This document shows positions 52,804-61,896 of a stretch of DNA of 64,000 bases, piece after piece. Below the pieces are notes generated by a model that had not been told where the DNA came from, did not search any database, and saw only the letters and a program-made list of their open reading frames with translations. Positions within the stretch are counted from its first letter, which is position 1; each line of letters opens with the position of its first letter. Source of the DNA: Acidobacteriaceae bacterium (lineage in GTDB: Bacteria > Acidobacteriota > Terriglobia > Bryobacterales > Bryobacteraceae); contig JAFAMD010000012.1 of assembly GCA_019233755.1 (NCBI GenBank), forward strand, positions 1-64,000, written 5' to 3'. The position numbers and the translations under genes were made by a program.

Positions 52804-54021
52804 CTAAAGGAAAGATCGACTTTTGTTTGGGTCCAGCATGCTTGCGAATTGGCTCTCCAATGCCTTCGCCATGATTTCGGGACAATATAGTTCTTCATAG
52901 CGTTCCCTGGCACAGCGACCCAAACGGCTGGCAAGATCGGGCTGGCGGACCAAAGACAGCAGTGCATCGGCCAGTGCATCGGGATCCCCTGGACTAACGA
53001 TGAGTCCGGTCCGGCCATGAAGAACGATCTCCGGGATACCACCCACCGCTGTAACTGCGGCGGGCTTCGCCAGGGACATGCCCTCGGCGATGGAGATGGG
53101 CAGGGAATCGAAAAGCGAGGCATGTGCGTGCACGTCGATCGCATTCCAGACATCGGCAATGTCGGCCTGATACTCCGTGATCACAACGCGATCGGCGATT
53201 CCAAGATTCGCGGAGAGCCGTCGAAGGTAGTCTTTGTACGCTGGGTTGCGGGTGTACCCTACCACCAGGAAAGCAGTGTCTGGTTCCTGCTGGATGACTT
53301 TGCGCGCCGTGTGAAGAAGGACCTCATGTCCCTTATACTCAATCAGACGCCCGACCTGACCGATAACCCGGACACGCCGACTATCGGGCAATCCAAACAT
53401 TCGACGCATCTCCTCTGCTGATCGATGCGACCGCGGCTGGGGAATCCCGTTAGGAATAACCGCGACCTTCACCGCCTGCTTTTGCAGCAAGGCGCGCATT
53501 TGGTTAGCCCTGATCTGTGAATCGGTGATAACTGTATCAGCCAGGCGCAGCGCAACTCGGGTGGGCAGAGGCCACTGTACATCACTTCCGCTGTAGCCCC
53601 CATACAGTGTGATCGCGACCGGGGTGCGCGATAGCCGCCCGGCGAGCACGCTGACCACACCCGCTGATTCCAAATGGGCGTCGATCAGTTGCACATTCCA
53701 CTTCCGGACCACGCGCGCCAGTCTTCGGGCCCTTCGTAGTATGCCCAGCTTTGCGTAGAGCCGAGAGGGCAGTCCGCCCGCATTCCAAGCGTGCTCCGGT
53801 TCTGCTTCCGAAAGATCATTTACCTCCACGCCAGCATTCAAGTATTGCTGACGGCGCGCTTGAAACTCGCCGGCGGCTCCATAAGCGGAGGGGTTAAGCG
53901 TCAAAACAGAGTGCGCGAAACGAGTTTGGTCGAGCGTCTGGCTCATGCTCAACAAACGCGTCTCGTCGCCCCCAAACCCAAGTCCGTCGATGACGGACAG
54001 CACTCTGATTCTTTCATTCAC
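52804..54021 (-). CDS. glycosyltransferase family 4
   Basis: The 405-residue GT-B protein has an N-terminal Rossmann domain with GGDETRLLSMSQ, a middle VGRLIEYKGHEVLLHTAR (donor-domain start) and the E-x7-E region in SISIAEGMSLAKPAAVTAVGGIPE. There is no membrane anchor. It would transfer a nucleotide-sugar or nucleotide-cyclitol unit to a lipid- or glycan-bound acceptor on the cytosolic side. It is the last minus-strand gene of the cluster, 27 bp after an epimerase gene, and its end is 44 bp from the IS remnant. Confidence 0.88.
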   Translation of the reverse strand: MNERIRVLSVIDGLGFGGDETRLLSMSQTLDQTRFAHSVLTLNPSAYGAAGEFQARRQQYLNAGVEVNDLSEAEPEHAWNAGGLPSRLYAKLGILRRARRLARVVRKWNVQLIDAHLESAGVVSVLAGRLSRTPVAITLYGGYSGSDVQWPLPTRVALRLADTVITDSQIRANQMRALLQKQAVKVAVIPNGIPQPRSHRSAEEMRRMFGLPDSRRVRVIGQVGRLIEYKGHEVLLHTARKVIQQEPDTAFLVVGYTRNPAYKDYLRRLSANLGIADRVVITEYQADIADVWNAIDVHAHASLFDSLPISIAEGMSLAKPAAVTAVGGIPEIVLHGRTGLIVSPGDPDALADALLSLVRQPDLASRLGRCARERYEELYCPEIMAKALESQFASMLDPNKSRSFL

Positions 54022-54048
54022 GACAAATCCTGGGAAAGAAACAGCTCG

Positions 54049-55065
54049 TCAAGCGCGGCCTGACGCGGCCTCACAGACCGGCGACGGATCATTTCGAAGG
54101 TACGGATCATCCAACCGCGGGATCGCCCCGCTGCGGATGAGATGCGCTACTTCGGCGATCCCATCTTGCACGGTTCTTGTTGGTAAAAAGCCGAGGTCGC
54201 GAGAGATCTTTGTAAAACAAACGCGATAATCTCGTGGGTCTTCCCATTGGTCGATGTACTCAATATGCGCATCCGCGGCGTGTGCTCGAACGAACTCAGC
54301 CAGATCCCTTTTTTTGAAGTTTTGGGTTGTTGAGCCTACGTTGTATACCTGTCCCCATTTATTGTTCGGCGAGCGAAGTACTATCTCCACCGCCCGGGCG
54401 GCATCGCGAACATGGACATACGGTCGCCAGGATTGGCCGGCAAACACAACTAAGTGTTTCCTCGTGAGCATCCGCAGTGTGAACTCGTTTACCGTCAGAT
54501 CGAAGCGCATTCTGGGCGAAACGCCAAACAACGTGGCAAAACGCAGGATTGCGAAAGATAGCGGCGCAAAAGTGCCCATCTCGAGAAGAGCTGTTTCGCA
54601 CTCCACTTTTGTTTTGGCGTAAAGAGACAGGGGCACCACCATGGATCTCTCGTCAACGTATTCGTCTGAACCGAGTGACCTTCCATAATTGCTGCAACTA
54701 GAGGCAAGGATAAAACGTTCTATCTGTGCGCGTCGGCACTCGTCGAGCAGTTTCAGAGAGGCTTCTAAGTTAATCTCACGCGCCGCGACGGGCTGTTTGG
54801 CGCACGCGAGATCACCTACAATCGCGGCCAGGTGTATGACAACATCGATCCCTTTCAGTGAACGCCTGACCATCCGCTGATCACGGATGTCTCCACGGAC
54901 GAACTCGAAAGCAGGATGATTCCAGAAACCCAAAACTGAGTGTCCGCCGTACGACAGACAGTCAATAACTCGCACCGTATGTCCGCTGCTCAGCAGAAGT
55001 CCGGCGACGGTGGATCCTAGATAACCCGCGCCTCCAGTGACCAGAACTTTCAACCCCTGACTCAT
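54049..55065 (-). CDS. NAD-dependent epimerase/dehydratase (extended SDR)
   Basis: The 338-residue protein has VTGGAGYLGS for NAD binding, the catalytic SSCSNYG and YAKTK with Tyr and Lys, and a substrate domain (RPYVHVRDAARAVEIVL). It resembles UDP-glucose 4-epimerase-like and nucleotide-sugar dehydratase-like SDRs, without defining residues for one substrate. A glycosyltransferase follows after 27 bp. The 237 bp on its 5' side separates it from the divergent aminotransferase gene and should hold both promoters. Confidence 0.87.
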   Translation of the reverse strand: MSQGLKVLVTGGAGYLGSTVAGLLLSSGHTVRVIDCLSYGGHSVLGFWNHPAFEFVRGDIRDQRMVRRSLKGIDVVIHLAAIVGDLACAKQPVAAREINLEASLKLLDECRRAQIERFILASSCSNYGRSLGSDEYVDERSMVVPLSLYAKTKVECETALLEMGTFAPLSFAILRFATLFGVSPRMRFDLTVNEFTLRMLTRKHLVVFAGQSWRPYVHVRDAARAVEIVLRSPNNKWGQVYNVGSTTQNFKKRDLAEFVRAHAADAHIEYIDQWEDPRDYRVCFTKISRDLGFLPTRTVQDGIAEVAHLIRSGAIPRLDDPYLRNDPSPVCEAASGRA

Positions 55066-55302
55066 GACAGCGCTGCCGAGCCATACCGAGCGGCAGTGAG
55101 ACAGCCGTGCCGCCGCAAGACCTCTAATGGTAACGCCAAGCTAAACTCCTTCGGAAGTACGAAGAAGTACTAATACCATTATTCGAGCGACGTCCCATTC
55201 TAAGCCCGATTGACGAGAGGAGATACGATTTCATTCATGCGACTGTTGACTAGGCCGAAGCGAATCTAGTAATCAGGAAACCACGCAGTCGCGAAACGTC
55301 AT

Positions 55303-56490
55303 ATGAGGTCTCCGTTTCTTCCCTATTCGGTGCCGTACATCGGCGATGAAGAGATCGCGGAAGTTATTGATAGCCTGCGTAACGGGTTTCTCACCGCGGG
55401 GCCCAAGGTGAAGATCTTCGAAGCGCAGTTTGCGGACTTTATTGGTACAAAACATGCGATTGCCGTCAACTCGTGCACTGCTGCTCTCGAACTGGCGCTG
55501 GCGGCGCTCGACATAGGGCCGGGAGACGAGGTAATTGTACCCACGTTGACCTTCTGCGCCACTGCGAACGTCGTCGAGCACCGAAGGGCCACCACCGTTC
55601 TCGTTGATGTGGGAGAAGATCTCCAAATCGACGCTGAAGCAGTCGAAAGAGCCATATCTCACAAAACTCGAGCTGTTATACCGGTTCACTACGGCGGCCA
55701 AGCGTGCGACCTGAAATCCGTTCTACAACTCGCAAACCGCAAGGGAGTCGCTGTGATTCAGGATGCCGCTCACAGTGTCGGTACGGAATACGATCAACGA
55801 AAGATCGGTGCCGACGGTTTGGTGACGGCCTTCAGCTTCTATCCGTCCAAGAACATGACGACCGGGGAGGGCGGGATGCTGACCACAAGCGACAATCGAC
55901 TTGCGGAAAGGCTGCGCGTGCTCTCGCTACACGGAATAAGACGCGACTCTGCTTCCAAGGAGATTGGTCCATGGCTGTACGAAATTTATGAACCGGGTTA
56001 CAAAGCTAAAATGACTGATCTTCAGGCGTCGATTGGTATTCACCAACTGAGACGTCTTGAAGGCTTTATTTCAAGACGTCGAGAGATTGCCCAAATCTAT
56101 TCAGATGCTTTTAAGAACCTACCGGAGCTTGTATTACCAGTCGATTTGCCCGGCCGCCCTCATGCATATCATCTGTACACTGTCCGGATTGTTGCAGAGC
56201 GATGCAGACTACAACGCGATACGTTCATTCAGCAGCTCAAGAAAGCCGGCATCGGCAGCAGCGTTCATTTCATTCCGCTGCATCGGCATCCTTATTATCG
56301 GGACAAGTATGAATATCCGGCCACTTCGTTCCCTGTCGCGGAGGCGTTTTTCCCAAAAATTCTTTCTCTTCCGCTGTACCCGAAAATGTCCGACGGAGAC
56401 GTGCTCCGCGTGATTTCAGCAGTGCGCGATATCATTTGCGCGGCTCAAAATGCAAGGCACTGTTCGTCCGTTCAGCGGAGAACCTCTTGA
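55303..56490 (+). CDS. DegT/DnrJ/EryC1/StrS aminotransferase
   Basis: The 395-residue PLP enzyme starts with PFLPYSVPYIGDEEIAEVID, has NSCTAALELAL for phosphate binding, the cofactor Asp in VIQDAAHSVG and the Schiff-base Lys183 in FYPSKNMTTGEGG. Such enzymes transaminate nucleotide-bound keto sugars, and related enzymes act on cyclitols (2-deoxystreptamine, validamine). Substrate here is not known. It is the only plus-strand gene of the cluster; its last 19 bp overlap the end of the convergent glycosyltransferase. It starts at ATG 55303. Confidence 0.92.
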   Translation: MRSPFLPYSVPYIGDEEIAEVIDSLRNGFLTAGPKVKIFEAQFADFIGTKHAIAVNSCTAALELALAALDIGPGDEVIVPTLTFCATANVVEHRRATTVLVDVGEDLQIDAEAVERAISHKTRAVIPVHYGGQACDLKSVLQLANRKGVAVIQDAAHSVGTEYDQRKIGADGLVTAFSFYPSKNMTTGEGGMLTTSDNRLAERLRVLSLHGIRRDSASKEIGPWLYEIYEPGYKAKMTDLQASIGIHQLRRLEGFISRRREIAQIYSDAFKNLPELVLPVDLPGRPHAYHLYTVRIVAERCRLQRDTFIQQLKKAGIGSSVHFIPLHRHPYYRDKYEYPATSFPVAEAFFPKILSLPLYPKMSDGDVLRVISAVRDIICAAQNARHCSSVQRRTS

Positions 56491-57644
56491 TAGATCCCTA
56501 AGAGGGACCGCGTGTAAGCATCGAGGGAGAAACGGCTCCGCAACATTTCTTTCGCCTTACAGGCATACGCACGGGCTATCAACGGTGACTCGAGCAGGCT
56601 GGCGATCGCACTTGCCAGAAGGTCCGGCTGTCGGGGAGGCGTGAGGACAGCCGTTTCTCGATGCGTGAGAATCTCGGGAATTCCACCGGCGCAAGTTGCC
56701 ACGATGGGGACGCCTGCCGCCATCGCTTCGAATATCACATGAGGGCAGCCTTCACTATGCGACGGCAGAACGAAAATGTCTGCGGCGCAGTAGAAGGGGA
56801 GGACATCGGGTACGTTTGAGGCGAGCACCACTCGAGATTGCAAGCCAAGTCTACGGACTTCGGCTTCCAGTTTAGGCTGTTCAGGTCCAAAGCCGACCAG
56901 AACCAGTTTCCACTTCAATTGCGGGCTAGACCGCCACATGTGACAGACCGCGTGGATCAAATCCATCTGGCCCTTTTCGTACGACATTCGGCCCACAGCC
57001 AGCAGAAATCGCGCGTCTCGGTCAATCCCTAATCTCATCCTTAGGCTCATGGCACCTTCCGCAGGCTCGCCGGTAACGATATCGGCTGCATTGTGGAGAA
57101 TGCAGATGCGTTCGTCACTGACGCCCGCAGCGAGCAACTGACTCTTAAAGGCCCGACAAGGGATCACAACACGATCCGCAGAGCGCAATGACCAGCGATC
57201 CAGCTGGTTGTAACAAGTCATTTTTAAGTCGGTCGCGGTATATCCGTGGTGAAAAGCGATCCAGGGGCGGCTCCGGTGAACGCCGGCTGCTTTGATTAGA
57301 AAATGTGATTTGACGCTGTTGGTCTGAATGATGTCGGGGATGGCATCCTCAATCGTCTGATGAATCGACGAAAATATTTTGAGATCAAATCGACCTCGTT
57401 CGGGGATCACGTATGTTTTCAATCCGCGCTTCCGCACGGCCTGAACGAATTCGTTGCGCGAATGGCTCCAGCCTGGCGCATCCCTATGGAACGTGACAAT
57501 CGATACGAGCACGCCGTGGAGATCTCCTCTATGCAGGCCGGCGATATGGTCACAGAAGGTCAGTATTGTTTTTGCGACACCATTGATTGAGGTGGCCTCT
57601 ACGAAAATCAGGACTCTCAGAGGTCTAGCCGGTGCGGATAGCAC
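56472..57644 (-). CDS. glycosyltransferase family 4
   Basis: The 390-residue GT-B protein has EATSINGVAKTILTFCDHI, SVKSHFLIKAAGVHRSRPW, the donor-domain start VGRMSYEKGQMDLIHAV and the E-x7-E region SEGCPHVIFEAMAAGVPIVA. Its sequence resembles exopolysaccharide glycosyltransferases. It has no membrane segment. The gene overlaps the preceding SDR gene by 20 bp, which suggests coupled translation, and lies at the 3' end of the operon that begins with the cyclase. Confidence 0.88.
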   Translation of the reverse strand: MLSAPARPLRVLIFVEATSINGVAKTILTFCDHIAGLHRGDLHGVLVSIVTFHRDAPGWSHSRNEFVQAVRKRGLKTYVIPERGRFDLKIFSSIHQTIEDAIPDIIQTNSVKSHFLIKAAGVHRSRPWIAFHHGYTATDLKMTCYNQLDRWSLRSADRVVIPCRAFKSQLLAAGVSDERICILHNAADIVTGEPAEGAMSLRMRLGIDRDARFLLAVGRMSYEKGQMDLIHAVCHMWRSSPQLKWKLVLVGFGPEQPKLEAEVRRLGLQSRVVLASNVPDVLPFYCAADIFVLPSHSEGCPHVIFEAMAAGVPIVATCAGGIPEILTHRETAVLTPPRQPDLLASAIASLLESPLIARAYACKAKEMLRSRFSLDAYTRSLLGIYQEVLR

Positions 57645-58683
57645 TATGTCCCTCCGGCACGGAGCCTGTAAGTGAGGTGGGCCAAACTCGCTGATAATAA
57701 TTCCAAATGTCCGTAAGCGTGTTCCGGAACGTATGGGAAGGTTCGAATCCTGAAGCGAGTAAACGTGTTATGTCCGCGTAATGCCGGGGCACATCGATGC
57801 GTCCATCTGATCGCGTTTCGATAGGAACGTCCATTTTCGTAATGGAAAGAAGCTCATGCACGAGCTGCCAGACAGGGCGTTCAACGCCGCTTCCGACATT
57901 TATAAGTCCCTCGGATGTTTTGCTTTTCGCAATTGTCACAATCGCGGCGGCCAGATCGCGCACATCGATAAAATCGCGCGTCGAGTCCAGCGCACCAAGT
58001 TTCAGGGCGCCTCCTCCGCGTCTGTGTAATGCGCTCAACTGGGCAGCTACTTGACCTGCAATATGGCGCTCGTCTTGACCGGGTCCTATCACATTAAAGA
58101 TTCGGGCGATAGCTAAACGGATTCCAGCCTTTCGCGCCATCAGTCGTGCCCAGTGCTCAGCGGCCATTTTACTGATCGAATACTCGTCCACTGGCTCGCA
58201 CGGCTCGGTTTCGCGAATGGGTAATCGCTCGGACGGAACCACGCCATAAACCCCACCTGACGATCCGACCACAACCTTCGGATGTTCGGCTCGCACCTCG
58301 CTCACAGCCTGCAGCAGAGTTACGGTTCCCTCAATATTGCTCCGCAGTAACTGCGGCCGAGGATCTCCACGCAGGCACGAGGCAAGATGAAGAACAAACT
58401 GCGGTTGGAAATCACTAAGAATCGAACGGACCTGCTGCTTGACGCGCACGTCGACCGTTTTATATTCGTAGCGTTGATCGAGCGCATGAGAGATTTCAGG
58501 CGGCAAGGGCGCACGGATACGGCCGGTAACGCTCGAAATTCGGTGGGAAAACCAGCCGTCCAACCGCTCTGAACGGCCGATCCCGAGCACAACAGCGTCA
58601 GGGGAGGACTGCAGAATACAACTTGTTGCATAGCGAGCGACAAATCCCTGCGCACCGGTAATCAACCATCGCGTTCTCATCAA
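57625..58683 (-). CDS. NAD(P)-dependent epimerase/dehydratase, RMD-like
   Basis: The 352-residue extended SDR has TGAQGFVARYA, HLASCLRG, the catalytic Ser in VGSSGGVYG and Tyr/Lys in YSISKMAAEHWA. DSTRDFIDVRDLAAAIV, NVGSGVERPVWQLV and ADITRLLASGFEP are typical of GDP-4-keto-6-deoxymannose reductases, which it resembles most. The first four bases of its start overlap the stop of the preceding epimerase (ATGA). Exact substrate is unknown; a sugar-nucleotide step is probable. Confidence 0.85.
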   Translation of the reverse strand: MMRTRWLITGAQGFVARYATSCILQSSPDAVVLGIGRSERLDGWFSHRISSVTGRIRAPLPPEISHALDQRYEYKTVDVRVKQQVRSILSDFQPQFVLHLASCLRGDPRPQLLRSNIEGTVTLLQAVSEVRAEHPKVVVGSSGGVYGVVPSERLPIRETEPCEPVDEYSISKMAAEHWARLMARKAGIRLAIARIFNVIGPGQDERHIAGQVAAQLSALHRRGGGALKLGALDSTRDFIDVRDLAAAIVTIAKSKTSEGLINVGSGVERPVWQLVHELLSITKMDVPIETRSDGRIDVPRHYADITRLLASGFEPSHTFRNTLTDIWNYYQRVWPTSLTGSVPEGHSAIRTG

Positions 58684-59618
58684 CCGGCCCTCAGTGTCAG
58701 TTCCAGCCCTGCTTCGAGACTTGTGAGTGGAGACCAGCCAAGTTCTTTCACCACGCGACGGTTATCCGCCACCAGCCGCTGGATGTCGGCACGCTGGGGC
58801 CGCCGGTCCTCAATGTTTTCTCTTAGCTCCAGCGGTCTGCCAAGCACTTGCAGAACGGTTTGTGCCAGCTCAAAAACGCTAGTTCCTCGCATGGTTCCCA
58901 AGTTAAATACCTGATTTGCGGCTGGCGCCACACAAGCTCGAACGATAGCTGCTGCAATGTCGTTAACGAAGCAGTAATCCCGGACGGGCCGAAAATCATC
59001 CAATTGAATGGGTTCGCCTGCGCGAGCCGCGCTGATAATCCGGCTGACAACTGATTCCCGCGATGCTCCTGGCCCGTAAACAGAAAACGGCCGAAACACA
59101 ATCGTCTCTAGACCGAAGATGCGTTGATACACTCCAACCAACGTTTCTGCGCCGATCTTAGCGGCCGCGTATGGGGAGCGAGCCTCGAGTGGGTGATCCT
59201 CTCCAACAAAGTCAACGCGGGGACGTCCGTATACCTCTGCCGAAGAGATATATATGAACCGCCGAACTCCACACCGCGCACACGCCTGGAGCAAACAGGC
59301 AGTTCCCGCCGCATGGACTCGCACAAATTCTGCGGCATCGTCGAACGATAAGCGGACCGAGGGCGGTCCGGCAATGTGTATGACAACCTCTGTATCTTCT
59401 GCCAAGGATCTAACAGCGTCCGCATCGCATATGTCCGCGTAGATCGCATTTCCCCCTGCTTCCAGGTCACAGGCGCCCAATGCCGGGGCGACGCAAAGTG
59501 TTTTTGGGGCGACTACTTGCTCTACGAGTTCCTTGACAACTGCCGAGCCGAGGAAACCATTCGCACCCGTGACCGCAACCCGACTGAGGGAACGGTTCGC
59601 AGTGTCTTCAGATTGCAT
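58680..59618 (-). CDS. NAD-dependent epimerase/dehydratase
   Basis: This extended SDR of 312 residues has VTGANGFLGSAVV, HIAGPPSVR, the serine in ISSAEVYG, YAAAK as catalytic pair, FRPFSVYGPGA and RDYCFVNDIAAAI. It is of the UDP-glucose 4-epimerase/CDP-abequose type. It lies 15 bp after the nucleotidyltransferase gene and overlaps the next SDR by 4 bp, so it belongs to the cyclase-led operon. Confidence 0.87.
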   Translation of the reverse strand: MQSEDTANRSLSRVAVTGANGFLGSAVVKELVEQVVAPKTLCVAPALGACDLEAGGNAIYADICDADAVRSLAEDTEVVIHIAGPPSVRLSFDDAAEFVRVHAAGTACLLQACARCGVRRFIYISSAEVYGRPRVDFVGEDHPLEARSPYAAAKIGAETLVGVYQRIFGLETIVFRPFSVYGPGASRESVVSRIISAARAGEPIQLDDFRPVRDYCFVNDIAAAIVRACVAPAANQVFNLGTMRGTSVFELAQTVLQVLGRPLELRENIEDRRPQRADIQRLVADNRRVVKELGWSPLTSLEAGLELTLRAG

Positions 59619-59633
59619 TAGAGCCTCAAGCTG

Positions 59634-60380
59634 TTAGCCCGCGAGCGGCTGTCGGCGAACCGAGCTTAGTGATTGTTGTAACTCGAGGACTGCTTCTGCA
59701 CGCGCCAAGGCCAGCTCATCATTCACGTCGACCCACCAAGCATCATGTCGATATGAGGCGACGATCTCGTTGGCTTCCAACAAGGTTTGAACCAAAACAG
59801 GGATGTCGGTGCGGGCTGATTCGGGAATCATCAGCATTGCCCTGCGATGGAGCACGTACGTGCCGCTCGATATCGTCACGGGGATATTCGGCTTCTCATG
59901 ATATTCAGTTACACGTTCACCGACAGTGTTGACCCGTCCAAAAGGAATCCGAAAGAGCTCGTCATGAGTCGCGATGGATAGAGCAGCATTCATGCCGATG
60001 TGGAAAGCAACAAATTTTGTCAAGTCGAGACCAGTGAGATTATCCACGTTCACTACTACGATGTTCTCGGCTATGTCTGCAAGGCATCTGGCACTGCCAA
60101 TGGTGCCAAGCGGCAATGCCTCAACCAGCACCTCCAGGCGTGCACCGCTTCGTGAGGCGATTGCCTTCCCGGTGGTGTCGACCCAAAAGCGCAGCTCATG
60201 CTCGTCGGTACTGACGGCTACCCAGACGTGGCGCAGCCCCGAGCAACAAAGCGTATCGAGATTTCTCTCGATGAGTGATCTTCCGCCGATTTCACGAAGC
60301 GCCTTGTGCGTCTTGCAACCACCGGAACGCATTCTCTGCGAGCGTCCGCCAGCCATGATAAGCGCTGCGCATTTCAGCAT
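59634..60380 (-). CDS. nucleotidyltransferase (sugar-1-phosphate type)
   Basis: The 248-residue protein is a GT-A-fold nucleotidyltransferase: AALIMAGGRSQRMRSGG with the basic GGxxxR loop, THKALREIGGRSLIERNL with the catalytic Lys, VNVDNLTGLDLTKFV (metal Asp) and GTYVLHRRAML. It has the RmlA/HddC-like core and no C-terminal hexapeptide domain. It would activate a phosphorylated sugar or cyclitol as NDP derivative. ATG 60380 overlaps the stop of the Nudix gene by 7 bp; the longer frame upstream lies inside that gene. Confidence 0.85.
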   Translation of the reverse strand: MLKCAALIMAGGRSQRMRSGGCKTHKALREIGGRSLIERNLDTLCCSGLRHVWVAVSTDEHELRFWVDTTGKAIASRSGARLEVLVEALPLGTIGSARCLADIAENIVVVNVDNLTGLDLTKFVAFHIGMNAALSIATHDELFRIPFGRVNTVGERVTEYHEKPNIPVTISSGTYVLHRRAMLMIPESARTDIPVLVQTLLEANEIVASYRHDAWWVDVNDELALARAEAVLELQQSLSSVRRQPLAG

Positions 60381-60916
60381 TGGCCACCCCGCATTAAGGT
60401 AAGCAGGATAGGTGAAAGAGAGAGGTTGTCGACGATTCCATTCCGCTTTACCAGGTCGACGATCTCGTTCCGACGAAACCAACGGACTTGAAGGACCTCG
60501 CTGCGATCGAAACCGGAGCTAATTGGCGCAACATCGTTCGCGATAAAAATCTCAAAACGTTGATTGCTGCACCCGTAAGACGCATAACAATGCATGAGCG
60601 GATCCATATGCTTGGCTGTATATCCGGTCTCCTCTTCCAATTCACGGCGGGCGGCATCGACTGGTGTCTCTTCCTCGTCCACACCACCGGATGGAATCGC
60701 CCACACATACTCATCCACGATGAACCGGTACTGCCGGATGAGCAGAATATCGGTGCCGTGGCGCGCCACAACGCCGACGGCCGGGCGCGGGAACGCAATG
60801 GTGTAGTAATCGCGGTGAGTATCATCTGCATCAGTCACATCGTGCTGCAGCACGGTGAAGTATGGATTACTATGCCGGACGGAGGAAGAAATTACTTTCC
60901 AGGTATTATGCCCCAC
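60374..60916 (-). CDS. Nudix hydrolase
   Basis: The 180-residue protein has the full Nudix box in GGVDEEETPVDAARRELEEE plus TGY. Preceding strands (YYTIAFPRPAVGVVARHGTD; IRQYRFIVDEYVWAIPSGG) match ADP-ribose or ADP-sugar pyrophosphatases (the RQYR and AG-like motif). It might hydrolyse an unwanted nucleotide sugar or act in the pathway. It overlaps both neighbours, by 11 bp with the oxidoreductase upstream and by 7 bp with the nucleotidyltransferase downstream. Confidence 0.9.
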   Translation of the reverse strand: MGHNTWKVISSSVRHSNPYFTVLQHDVTDADDTHRDYYTIAFPRPAVGVVARHGTDILLIRQYRFIVDEYVWAIPSGGVDEEETPVDAARRELEEETGYTAKHMDPLMHCYASYGCSNQRFEIFIANDVAPISSGFDRSEVLQVRWFRRNEIVDLVKRNGIVDNLSLSPILLTLMRGGQC

Positions 60917-61865
60917 TTCCCAAACTCCCGTTCGGAAATACAGGCACGGATCTGCGGCATTCCCAACTCTGACGGGCCGCGTCCAGCACTCGCTGTGTTC
61001 TCACGGCATCTAGAAAATCGCTTTGGATCAGATCTTTTCGTCCGGAGTGTACAGCCTCAAAAAATGCACTCGTTTCAGACAGGAAAATGTCTTCTTCGCA
61101 GGCGTCCGCAAGAATCGCCGTGATAGTGTTCTCGGTCATGCGAAAGTCCCATCCCGTCAGTGCAATGGTGCCTCGCTGTGTGAATATGCGGATGCCGATG
61201 TCTTTGCTGTGCCCATCGCAGGAATATAGGGTGGTGCCGACGGCGTCCGTTTCAAAACGCAATATGGTCGCCACAGTCGCGGTTCCCTGAAACCTGGCTT
61301 GGATTTCGGTGATTTCTCCCACAAGAAGGCGGCTCAAGTCGAAAAGATGAGTTGCCTGGTCATTGTGCGGCCCCCCCGAATACTGGTCATCCTTCCACCA
61401 GGGCACGTTGTATGGCTTGCAAATCCAGTGGGCAGAGAGCCCTATGATCTCGGCGTGCCGGAGAATCTCGCGCGCCTGCTGAACGGAAGAGCGATAACGA
61501 TTCATATAACCGACGGCATTGATGACCGGCTGTTGCTGTAATCGTTCCACGAGGTCTCTACATTGTGCCGCCGAAGTGCTAACCGGCTTTTCCACTAAGA
61601 ACGGCACTCGGTTTTCCAGGCAGAGGATCTCCGCAGGCCGGCGAGTGCCCGGCGCCGTGCACAGCAGTATTGCGTCCAGCCCTAGGTGAAAGCACTCCTC
61701 CACACTTTGGCCGACCCTGCCGCCGTACTTAGTCGTGAGATCTGCGGATCTCGTGTGATCGGGATCAAAGACGATCCGTATGCGCGCCCCGAGCGCTTGC
61801 GCACACCTGGCTCGTTCCCGACCCATTCGCCCGCAGCCTATGATCCCTATATTCAGTTCAGCCAT
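60906..61865 (-). CDS. Gfo/Idh/MocA family oxidoreductase
   Basis: The protein of 319 residues from ATG 61865 has the NAD(P) motif GIIGCGRMGRERA, the family motif LVEKPVSTS with catalytic Lys, INAVGYMNRYR and HWICKPYNVPWWKDDQYSGG before the C-terminal sheet. Members oxidise inositols, sugars or cyclitols; a role as cyclitol dehydrogenase fits the context. A GGAG lies seven bases before ATG 61865; the frame upstream to 62036 lies in the ROK gene and is not credible. The first part lacks a signal peptide, unlike the Tat-exported relative at 39 kb. Confidence 0.88.
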   Translation of the reverse strand: MAELNIGIIGCGRMGRERARCAQALGARIRIVFDPDHTRSADLTTKYGGRVGQSVEECFHLGLDAILLCTAPGTRRPAEILCLENRVPFLVEKPVSTSAAQCRDLVERLQQQPVINAVGYMNRYRSSVQQAREILRHAEIIGLSAHWICKPYNVPWWKDDQYSGGPHNDQATHLFDLSRLLVGEITEIQARFQGTATVATILRFETDAVGTTLYSCDGHSKDIGIRIFTQRGTIALTGWDFRMTENTITAILADACEEDIFLSETSAFFEAVHSGRKDLIQSDFLDAVRTQRVLDAARQSWECRRSVPVFPNGSLGSGA

Positions 61866-61896
61866 CCCGCCACTCCAAAAAAATTTCGAATGCCCG

